Positions 28,492 through 35,570 of a stretch of DNA of 64,000 bases are shown here, in pieces. The translations under genes and the position numbers were made by a program. Below the pieces are notes generated by a model, which saw only the letters and a list, made by a program, of their open reading frames with translations, searched no databases and was not told the DNA's origin. The stretch is from assembly GCF_040760075.1 (NCBI RefSeq), contig NZ_CP142884.1, positions 868,001-932,000 on the forward strand, given 5' to 3'. Origin of the DNA: Sphingobacterium sp. R2. GTDB taxonomy: Bacteria > Bacteroidota > Bacteroidia > Sphingobacteriales > Sphingobacteriaceae. Every line of letters starts with the position of its first letter. The stretch's first letter is position 1.

Positions 28492-28546
28492 ACGTACAGA
28501 AAAACTAAGTATATCAAACTTAACTTAATTTTTCTGTACGTACAAA
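28492..28546 (-). promoter_or_regulatory. Promoter of the purine nucleoside phosphorylase gene inside a large dyad
   Basis: On the minus strand TTTG (28546-28543), 20 bases, then TAAGTTTG (28522-28515) form an exact promoter. The 20-base spacer and the leader are the two arms of an inverted repeat: 28523-28541 and 28492-28510 pair at 18 of 19 positions, with a 12-base centre holding the -7 box. The downstream arm ends at the base before the start codon. It could be an operator for a dimeric regulator or a cruciform. Confidence 0.7.
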
Positions 28547-28609
28547 TCAAATCAATACTTGTATTTACATCTTCTCACCAATGGAGAAACTTTTTATAGC
28601 CAAAATGTA

Positions 28610-30100
28610 TTAGTTGTGGGACAATGCTTTTTCGCTAGCTTTACCCGGCGTACTGATCAAAAGCATCAAAAATGTAATGAAGCCATTAATAATAATCAGA
28701 TCCAATCCGATAACATAAGGCGTATACACCTCGATAACATAGGTCTTAAGCAGAAATAATATCGTTGGCGAAAGCACACAGATGTAAGGTACAGCCTTAT
28801 CCCGCACCGCATATTTTGTAAAAATCCCAAAAACAAATAAGCCCAACAACGGCCCATAGGTATAGCTCGCCGCAGTAAAAATTGCATTGACGACCGAATC
28901 ATCATTGATGAGCTTAAAGACCAGAATAACCAATAACATCACAATAGAAAAGCCAAAATGCACATAGTTACGCTGTTTGATCAAAGCTGGATCATTGGGG
29001 TTTTCCTTTTTATTGAAGTTCAAAAAGTCTACACAGAAAGAAGTTGTTAAGGCTGTTAGTGCACTATCTGTCGTTGCAAAAGTAGCCGCTGTCAAACCCA
29101 TCATAAAAATGATAGCAGGAACGATAGCCAAATGGTTCAATGCGATCTCCGGGTATAAATAATCACGCGTGGCCAACTGTGTGACATCAATACCGTTTTT
29201 AGCCGCATAGATATACAACAGAGCACCTACAGCCAAAAAGAAAATATTAATGACCACAAAAACACTTGTAAAAGTGATCATATTCTTTTGCGCCTCTTTA
29301 ATGGTCCCCATCGATAAGTTCTTTTGCATCAAATCCTGATCGAGTCCTGTCATCGCAATGGTCACAAAAATTCCTCCCAAGAATTGTTTCCAAAAATTTG
29401 CTTTACTGCCCACAAAATCATCCCAGAAAAAGATTTTGGAGTAGCTACTTTCTTTCACTGCCTCAAAAGTATCTACAATACCAAAATCCAGTCCTTTTGC
29501 CATAAAATAAATGGAAAGAATGACAGCAGTCACTAAGAAGGTAGTCTGTAGGGTATCTGTTACGATAATCGTCTTTAAACCGCCCTTATTGGTATACATC
29601 CAGATTAACACCAAACATATAACGACCGTAATCGCGAAAGGCACATTCCAGGCATCAAAAATAAAGTGCTGTAATACAATAGCGACCAAATAAAGACGAA
29701 ATGCAGAACCTATCGTTCTGGAAACCAAAAAGATAGCAGCACCAGTTTTATAAGTGGTGTACCCAAAACGCTCTTCCAAATACGTATAGATAGACGTCAG
29801 ATTCATTCGGTAGTAGAGCGGAAGCAATACGTAGGCAATAATGACAAACCCCACTGCATTGCCAAGAACGAATTGGAAATAGCTGAATTCGGAAGCACCG
29901 ACGGCACCGGGAACTGAAATAAAAGTTACGCCGGAGAGTGCGGTACCGATCATCCCAAAGGCGACCATATACCATTTAGAATTACGGTTTGCAACAAAAA
30001 AAGTAGAGTTATCAGAAGCTCCCTTTGAGGTAAAGTGCGCAACTGCGAGCAAAACCGCAAAATAGATTATTATAAAAGATAATAATATTATTGGTGACAT
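28610..30100 (-). CDS. Sodium:solute symporter (SSS family), probable amino-sugar transporter
   Basis: A 496-residue inner-membrane symporter with about thirteen helices and SSS-family segments such as GTALSGVTFISVPGAVGAS near the start and GLTAATFATTDSALTALTTS in the middle (the sodium-site helix). It is the last gene of the minus-strand unit metallophosphatase-GH9-deacetylase-murQ-symporter, 39 bases after murQ. Tannerella forsythia, also in Bacteroidota, takes up MurNAc through an inner-membrane transporter (MurT) encoded with murQ, so MurNAc or a related sugar is the best inferred substrate. Sialic acid or other sugars are alternatives in this family. Confidence 0.85.
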   Translation of the reverse strand: MSPIILLSFIIIYFAVLLAVAHFTSKGASDNSTFFVANRNSKWYMVAFGMIGTALSGVTFISVPGAVGASEFSYFQFVLGNAVGFVIIAYVLLPLYYRMNLTSIYTYLEERFGYTTYKTGAAIFLVSRTIGSAFRLYLVAIVLQHFIFDAWNVPFAITVVICLVLIWMYTNKGGLKTIIVTDTLQTTFLVTAVILSIYFMAKGLDFGIVDTFEAVKESSYSKIFFWDDFVGSKANFWKQFLGGIFVTIAMTGLDQDLMQKNLSMGTIKEAQKNMITFTSVFVVINIFFLAVGALLYIYAAKNGIDVTQLATRDYLYPEIALNHLAIVPAIIFMMGLTAATFATTDSALTALTTSFCVDFLNFNKKENPNDPALIKQRNYVHFGFSIVMLLVILVFKLINDDSVVNAIFTAASYTYGPLLGLFVFGIFTKYAVRDKAVPYICVLSPTILFLLKTYVIEVYTPYVIGLDLIIINGFITFLMLLISTPGKASEKALSHN

Positions 30101-30139
30101 AGTTTGTTTTTAAAATAGGTAATTAGTAGTTGGTTATAG

Positions 30140-30952
30140 TCAATGCGCCGCCTGATAGGATTCTATCGCCTGTCTCACATTCCCGAACTGCTCAAGCAAA
30201 GCCGCAGCTTCATCCTCGGGCGCACCTGTTTGATCCATAATGATACGCACACCACGACCTACCAGCTTATGATTTGACAATTGCATATCGACCATCTTAT
30301 TGCCTTTGACCCTTCCCAACTGGATCATCACCGCGGTGCTGAACATATTTAATACAAGTTTCTGCGCTGTACCTGATTTCATTCGTGTAGATCCAGTGAC
30401 GAATTCTGGCCCCACAATTACTTCAACAGGATATTGCGCGATCTCCGCAATTGGAGAACCGCCATTGCAGACAATACATCCTGTCACAAGCCCTTTTTCA
30501 TTGGCAGTTTTCAATCCACCAATCACATAAGGAGTCGTGCCAGAAGCCGCAATACCGATCACAACATCGTTCTCATCGATATCATAGGCTTCCATATCCT
30601 TCCAAGCCTGCTCCAGATCATCTTCTGCAAATTCAACCGCTTTCCGAATTGCGGTATCGCCACCGGCGATCAAGCCGATGATCCATTCAAATGGCACACC
30701 GTAAGTTGGAGGTAATTCAGATGCATCTAAAACGCCTAAACGACCACTCGTACCAGCGCCGATATAAAAAGTTCGACCACCAGCCTTCATTTTCTCCACA
30801 GTGACCTTGACCAATGCTTCAATCTGAGGAATAGCCTGCTCTACAGCAAGTGGCACAGATTTATCCTCATTATTGATATTAGTCAATAATTCATGCACAG
30901 ACATCTTGTCCAAATCCTGATAATTCGAATCTTTCTCCGTTGTATTTACCAT
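30140..30952 (-). CDS. murQ: N-acetylmuramic acid 6-phosphate etherase
   Basis: Removes the D-lactyl ether from MurNAc-6-phosphate to give GlcNAc-6-phosphate and D-lactate, the committed step of MurNAc catabolism in the cytoplasm. The 270 residues form a SIS domain with RTFYIGAGTSGRLGVLDASE (Glu of the DASE motif is the known acid/base), IGLIAGGDTAIRKAVE, GIAASGTTPYVIGGL and GSTRMKSGTAQKLVLNM. At 270 residues it is slightly shorter than E. coli MurQ, as is usual in Bacteroidota. It starts 22 bases after the deacetylase stop and is followed by the symporter. Its product is the substrate of NagA, encoded at 51574-52692. Confidence 0.95.
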   Translation of the reverse strand: MVNTTEKDSNYQDLDKMSVHELLTNINNEDKSVPLAVEQAIPQIEALVKVTVEKMKAGGRTFYIGAGTSGRLGVLDASELPPTYGVPFEWIIGLIAGGDTAIRKAVEFAEDDLEQAWKDMEAYDIDENDVVIGIAASGTTPYVIGGLKTANEKGLVTGCIVCNGGSPIAEIAQYPVEVIVGPEFVTGSTRMKSGTAQKLVLNMFSTAVMIQLGRVKGNKMVDMQLSNHKLVGRGVRIIMDQTGAPEDEAAALLEQFGNVRQAIESYQAAH

Positions 30953-30974
30953 TATTAGTATGTATTGTATTTCT

Positions 30975-31673
30975 TTATTTCAATAATTCGGGTACATCCA
31001 CAAGTTGATACCCTTTTCCCTTTAATATGCGAATGATATCATCCAAATGATGATACAGTTTATCTTTACGTCGATCATCCGTTCCCATATGAATCAATAG
31101 CATAAACCCGTTAAGCCCAAATCGTGCCTCGTAGGACCACAGGTTGTCGAGAATCACTTCCGATGACAAATAACGAGTCCCCATTTCAGGATACGTATAA
31201 TCGGCCGCTGTCCGTATTCCGGGTGTATAATTAACCGAAGATAGCCCCAACACTTTTGCCCAGTTGACCGTTTCACTCGTATACCATTCATACGAAGGAA
31301 TATAATAAGACAGATTCTGGCTATCAATACCTGCTCTTTGCAATGCATTCAGATTGGCCTTCACATCAGTCACAAAAGAGTCGCGTGTAACCAATAGCAC
31401 ATCTCTACTTCCCCAGTCGCTGACCAATAGATGCTTATCCGAATGCCCCGAAACATAGTGACCATCCCTTAACATTCGACGCACATAAGGTTTAAAGGTC
31501 AGATTTCTGAGATAATCACCTGTCAGGAAAAATGAACCTTTCACATGATGACGATTTAAGGCAGCCAACACTGCACCAGTACCTTCCGACAAATCATGAC
31601 CAGTAAAAATCAGCGCCACCTTTTGTGTTGTCGAGTCACCCCGGACAATAGCACCAAAAATATCCCGGGTTAC
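30975..31673 (-). CDS. Polysaccharide deacetylase (CE4/NodB-like) domain, frame joined to GH9 through a slippery site
   Basis: The frame is open from 31673 and reads VTRDIFGAIVRGDSTTQKV before ALIFTGHDLSEG, so conserved sequence begins upstream of the only usual start codon, GTG at 31619. No ATG, GTG or TTG precedes it before a stop, and no signal peptide is present. Motifs: MT1-like FTGHD, MT2 SGHSDKHLL (metal-binding His pair), MT3-like YIPSYEWY and MT5 LLIHMG. The catalytic-base Asp of the usual TFDD is not preserved. If ribosomes shift -1 at A AAA AAG (31679-31673), GH9 and this domain become one 840-residue secreted protein; one missing A would have the same effect. In a peptidoglycan locus it could deacetylate GlcNAc or MurNAc, which is inferred. 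Confidence 0.75.
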   Translation of the reverse strand, partial: VTRDIFGAIVRGDSTTQKVALIFTGHDLSEGTGAVLAALNRHHVKGSFFLTGDYLRNLTFKPYVRRMLRDGHYVSGHSDKHLLVSDWGSRDVLLVTRDSFVTDVKANLNALQRAGIDSQNLSYYIPSYEWYTSETVNWAKVLGLSSVNYTPGIRTAADYTYPEMGTRYLSSEVILDNLWSYEARFGLNGFMLLIHMGTDDRRKDKLYHHLDDIIRILKGKGYQLVDVPELLK

Positions 31674-31695
31674 TTTTTTCCAATAGGCTCCTCCA
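31646..31695 (-). other. Candidate programmed -1 frameshift signal between GH9 and deacetylase
   Basis: On the minus strand a purine-rich SD-like stretch GGAGGAG lies 8 bases upstream of AAAAAAG, phased A AAA AAG in the GH9 frame and followed directly by the TAA stop. Two bases further an ACCCGGGA / TCCGGGGT stem (7 of 8 pairs, 17-base loop) can form. This resembles the dnaX layout of SD-like element, slippery heptamer and hairpin. An assembly error in the A6 run would look the same. Confidence 0.5.
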
Positions 31696-33496
31696 TGGCC
31701 TTACCCTCTTTTGAAGCAAGCAAATAAATCAGAGAAGCTGTTCCATCCATGGTCGGCTCATTGGTACTATAGTCCCCGTAATCATCGTGATAGACTGCCA
31801 AATCACTTTGAAACTCCGCATAATGATCGGGATTATTCAACTTGATACCGATCAAATTGCGATAAGTAGACGCCATAATAGGCCCATCAACCAAACCACC
31901 GTCGATCGGGTGCTTTCCCAGAAACGTAAACGCCGAATGCGGATCCACAGGTGTATCGCCCCAAGATGGAAGACCATAGACCATGCTTGTTCCCCAGGGA
32001 TTCGTACCAAACAACCAGTCAAAATTAGCCTGAGCGAGCTCATCGAATTGTGCATCTCCTGTCAGTTCCTTATACCACAAACATTGGATGGCAAAAGATA
32101 CAGTCAAATTATTGCTACACCAGATAAAGGGGACTCCCCGATAAAAGGCATTTAACTCTGCCCTGCGATTAACCTCCTCAATCCCTTGCTTATAGTAAGA
32201 TACAATCTCCTCGCGATCTTGTCCTTTTAATCCTTTTGCCAGTTCATAATGCCCAAGGTTGATAAACGGATACCACTGATAGTGAGCGGCAGTATCGGTA
32301 ATCATCCAAGGTGTCACCTTTTCCTGTCTGGCATATTTTAAAGCCTCTTGGGCAAATTTCTTTTTCTTTGTCGCTGAAAAACCCATTGCAGCAGCCAACT
32401 GCATATCATCCACCCAATTGTCCTCTGCATAAATATAGGGCGATTTCACAGAAACCGTCTGTGTCACGCCGGGTTTAATATTGGCATAGGCATAGGCGGA
32501 CGCTGATTTCTTGGCCAGCAATCTGGCATACTTCCGATCTTCCTTATCAAACAACGTCGCCCCGAGGCGAAAAGCACTGCTAAATTTACCCGCAGTGGAG
32601 CTTGTCCCCGTCGTATTATTCATAAACTTACCGCGTTGCTGCGGCTCACCATCGATAAAATACACCGGCCTTTCAAATCCACGTCCATAATACGGATCTT
32701 CCTTGGGCATCCGCATACTGGCATGATCCCGGTCGTCTCCAATCTGATTGTACATTTCGTTAGCCTTGGGATGCATCTTCAACAACCAATCCAACCCCCA
32801 TTTTGCTTCATCCAGGACATCTGCCCGGCCATTTTTACCATCAAGCCCATTCACCAGCTTCCGATCACCAAACACTCTTGGAAAATCACGATAGGCAGCA
32901 AGCAAGTGAAATGTTGCATTTGCCGAAGTTGTCGCATATTGCAAATAATCAGAAGCATCGTGCCAACCACCACCAGCATCGATACGCGAACTATCTTGAA
33001 TTCCCACCTTTTCGGCGTAAAGCGTAAAACCATCGTGTGTATGGCAACTATCTTGCAGAAAGGGATTGAACAATGTCCGTTGTTGCCGCATATATCGCAA
33101 TACAAAATCTGCGGCCCCTTTATAGACGTCCCGTGCAATTCGGAATGTTGCTGATTTTACATCGTCAGCCTGAACAAAGAAGCGTCCTGTATCTTGTACG
33201 GCAGAAAAATCAAAACGAAAGCTTTGAATAAAAGGACCGTAAGACCCATAATCTTTTCCGACAGGATGCACATACACGGTTTTACCTGTTTTTGCGTTTT
33301 TAATCTCAAAAGAACGAAGCTGCCTGATTGATTTCCCACCCCATACTGCAACCTTCTTACTTGCTGGAGTATAACCCAATTGGTTTATTCTAATCCAAGC
33401 ATTTTGCTGTGCTTTCGCAAAGTTACAAACAAAACATGCAAAAACAAGCACAAAAGCTTGACGTAAATTTAAGAAGTTTAGACATTTTTTTATCAT
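31670..33496 (-). CDS. Glycoside hydrolase family 9 protein with N-terminal Ig-like (CelD_N) domain
   Basis: A secreted enzyme of 608 residues: signal peptide (to about residue 29), an Ig-like CelD_N domain (about 33-120; WIRINQLGYTPASKKVAVW) and an (alpha/alpha)6 GH9 barrel. The GH9 catalytic Asp pair is in GGWHDASDYLQY (D180 and D183; usually DAGD) and the general acid Glu in STNEPTMDGTASL near the end. GH9 members are mostly endo-beta-1,4-glucanases, but exo-beta-glucosaminidases are also known. In this locus an amino-sugar polymer is the likelier target, by inference. It starts 42 bases after the metallophosphatase gene. Its stop codon lies directly after the slippery run that leads into the deacetylase frame. 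Confidence 0.87.
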   Translation of the reverse strand: MIKKCLNFLNLRQAFVLVFACFVCNFAKAQQNAWIRINQLGYTPASKKVAVWGGKSIRQLRSFEIKNAKTGKTVYVHPVGKDYGSYGPFIQSFRFDFSAVQDTGRFFVQADDVKSATFRIARDVYKGAADFVLRYMRQQRTLFNPFLQDSCHTHDGFTLYAEKVGIQDSSRIDAGGGWHDASDYLQYATTSANATFHLLAAYRDFPRVFGDRKLVNGLDGKNGRADVLDEAKWGLDWLLKMHPKANEMYNQIGDDRDHASMRMPKEDPYYGRGFERPVYFIDGEPQQRGKFMNNTTGTSSTAGKFSSAFRLGATLFDKEDRKYARLLAKKSASAYAYANIKPGVTQTVSVKSPYIYAEDNWVDDMQLAAAMGFSATKKKKFAQEALKYARQEKVTPWMITDTAAHYQWYPFINLGHYELAKGLKGQDREEIVSYYKQGIEEVNRRAELNAFYRGVPFIWCSNNLTVSFAIQCLWYKELTGDAQFDELAQANFDWLFGTNPWGTSMVYGLPSWGDTPVDPHSAFTFLGKHPIDGGLVDGPIMASTYRNLIGIKLNNPDHYAEFQSDLAVYHDDYGDYSTNEPTMDGTASLIYLLASKEGKAMEEPIGKK

Positions 33497-33538
33497 ATCA
33501 AGGCATTTATTTTCAAAAAGATGTTTTAGTCAAATTGT

Positions 33539-35398
33539 TTAAAATGCTAATGACACTATTTTACCATCCATTGTACTCGCAATCACCCCTTTTTGACCAT
33601 TTATTGCAACCGGATTAAGCATCCCATTCGATATTTTATATTGCCATACAACTTCGCCTGTTTTTGCGCTTACTGCAGACAGTAAACCCGAATGACTCGG
33701 CACAAACACCAATCTGCCGTTTGTTTTGATAACCGATGGTGTCAACTCATAAGGCAACTTCAAGGCAGACGTCCAAGCAACATCCATGCTTTCACCCGCA
33801 ACTGAGATACCGAAAAGATCACCATCCATTGTTTTCACATAAACCAATTTTTGATCCGCGGAAAGCCCCATCGACTCCCGTACACGAATCGTATCTCTTT
33901 TTTCCCGCCAAATAACCGCTCCTGATTTCGCATCCAGCGCTGTCATAAAACGATCGGGCGCAACCACAAAAACACGATTATTTACACCTACTGGATTACA
34001 TGCAGCAGCAGAAAACATGCGATTGGACTGTCCATTGTTCCATTCCCAAGAAAGACGACCTGTCTTAGCGTTCAGGGCATAAAACCCATTACTCCATGAA
34101 CCGAAAATTACATTGCCCAAATAATAGGTCGGTAATGTTGACACAAATCCTTTGACCTGATCAAAACTCCATTTTACAGCACCTGTTTTAATATCCAACG
34201 CTCTAAACTTACCATCAGAACCGCCGATAAAAGCGACGCCATCGTATAGTAATGGCGATCCCAAAACCGCCTTCTCTGTCTGCACCTTCCACAGTAATCG
34301 ACCATTCCGAGCATCCACTGCATAAATTGCATGATCCGATGATCCAGCCACCACGATTCCTTTCGAAACTGCTGGCGTGGAATACACTTTACCTCCAGTA
34401 CGGAATGCCCACAGCTTCCTGCCGGTCTTTAAATCGAGCGCAAAGATATCTCCGGCAGTGTTTGATGTAATCACGCTATTTTTGTAAACCGTCAGTCCCG
34501 CTCCGATATCACTTGCATCTTCAAAAGTCCAATTGACCTTAACTTGATTGGCATATTTTGTATTGACAGCATAACTAGGTCGTGGGTAAGTCGCGGTTTC
34601 ATTTTCAAAATGATGATTGAAAAGAGAGACAACGAGCCAGGGCTTTTCCTGGGTACCCATTCCCGGGTTACGCTCTTGATAAGTAGCCTTACCGTCTGCA
34701 ATGGTTACAATATTATAACCACCAATTTCCCTATTTGCCCGCAGGTTGGAACGCCCCATTACACCAGGAATTCCTTCCCAATCGTACAATTTATTGATAT
34801 GCCCATGCCCACAAAACGCCAGCTGAACATTTCGAGTTTTGACCCTTTTCAAGGCGTCAAACCAGTTATTCAACGATGAATCTTGTGGATAGTGGTTAAT
34901 ATAGATCAATGGTAGCTGTTTATCCGGGTTCGCGGCAAAAACAGAGTCCATCCAGACCAGATTTTCGCGTGGAATCTGACCGGGGCTCATCCGCATATTC
35001 GGACCGGAATTGGTACCCATAAATGCATAACCTTTGTGCTTAAAGAAAAAAGTTTCACCACCAAAAACGGTGCGAAAAGTATTGGCCCCATTTTCAGACC
35101 AATTTCCATCATGGTTCCCGGGAATAACATACCAGGGAAGCTGCAAGCTATCCAAAATTTGCTTAGCCAGCTTGAGCTCATGATCAGCACCAAACTCAGT
35201 GATATCACCAGACAGTATCACGAAATCGATATCTTTCACCGTATTTAGGTCTTTTACTGTACGTCGCAAATCTTCCGCTCCTGTTGCACCGCCAACATGC
35301 GTATCGGTCACGTGAGCGAATTTGAAGGATTGCTGTGCAATCGAGACATTAAAAATGCAGGATAATGCAATAAAAAAGGTAATAATTGTAGACCTCAT
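33539..35398 (-). CDS. Secreted calcineurin-like metallophosphatase fused to a PQQ-type beta-propeller
   Basis: Two domains in one exported protein of 619 residues from ATG 35398, chosen because it starts a clean signal peptide (MRSTIITFFIALSCIFNVSIAQ); an ATG 36 bases earlier would overlap a regulatory box. The metallophosphatase half carries all metal-site motifs in order: HVTDTHVGG, LSGDITEFG, PGNHDGNW, INHYPQ and CGHGHINK. From about residue 300 follow five to seven PQQ/WD-like repeats with the pattern A-x-D-x-x-T/N-G-x-x-x-W (ALDLKTGRKLWAF, AVDARNGRLLWKV, ALDIKTGAVKWSF, ALNAKTGRLSWEW, ALDAKSGAVIWRE). It is the first gene of the unit that includes GH9, the deacetylase, murQ and the symporter. 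The substrate is unknown; a role in releasing phosphate from cell-wall fragments is speculation. Confidence 0.88.
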   Translation of the reverse strand: MRSTIITFFIALSCIFNVSIAQQSFKFAHVTDTHVGGATGAEDLRRTVKDLNTVKDIDFVILSGDITEFGADHELKLAKQILDSLQLPWYVIPGNHDGNWSENGANTFRTVFGGETFFFKHKGYAFMGTNSGPNMRMSPGQIPRENLVWMDSVFAANPDKQLPLIYINHYPQDSSLNNWFDALKRVKTRNVQLAFCGHGHINKLYDWEGIPGVMGRSNLRANREIGGYNIVTIADGKATYQERNPGMGTQEKPWLVVSLFNHHFENETATYPRPSYAVNTKYANQVKVNWTFEDASDIGAGLTVYKNSVITSNTAGDIFALDLKTGRKLWAFRTGGKVYSTPAVSKGIVVAGSSDHAIYAVDARNGRLLWKVQTEKAVLGSPLLYDGVAFIGGSDGKFRALDIKTGAVKWSFDQVKGFVSTLPTYYLGNVIFGSWSNGFYALNAKTGRLSWEWNNGQSNRMFSAAACNPVGVNNRVFVVAPDRFMTALDAKSGAVIWREKRDTIRVRESMGLSADQKLVYVKTMDGDLFGISVAGESMDVAWTSALKLPYELTPSVIKTNGRLVFVPSHSGLLSAVSAKTGEVVWQYKISNGMLNPVAINGQKGVIASTMDGKIVSLAF

Positions 35399-35420
35399 GC
35401 GTAATGTTTTCTTAAAAATA

Positions 35421-35470
35421 GCGTTTTTATGCATAAAAAAGAAATAGAAATGCGTTTTTATGCAAATCTA
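35421..35470 (-). promoter_or_regulatory. Promoter region with two copies of the locus box (metallophosphatase-GH9-murQ unit)
   Basis: On the minus strand a -7 element TAGATTTG (35470-35463) overlaps by two bases the 14-bp box TGCATAAAAACGCA (35464-35451). A second copy, ATGCATAAAAACGC, lies at 35434-35421, so the shared 13-mers start 31 bases apart, about three helical turns. No -33 TTTG is seen. Matching boxes precede the NamZ and first SusC genes. Confidence 0.6.
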
Positions 35471-35521
35471 GTGTTTAATATTGGTTTAGATGCGCCTTAA
35501 TAGTATTCGCTATCAAAGCAT

Positions 35522-35557
35522 AAAAAAGCCTCTCCGAAAGATTCAGAAAGGCTTTTT
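35522..35557 (-). terminator. Terminator after the NamZ-SusC-SusD unit
   Basis: In the minus direction the stem AAAAAGCCTTTC / GAGAGGCTTTTT has one G-U pair and ends in a T run, just after the second SusD gene. Confidence 0.75.
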
Positions 35558-35570
35558 AATTTATCATTAT

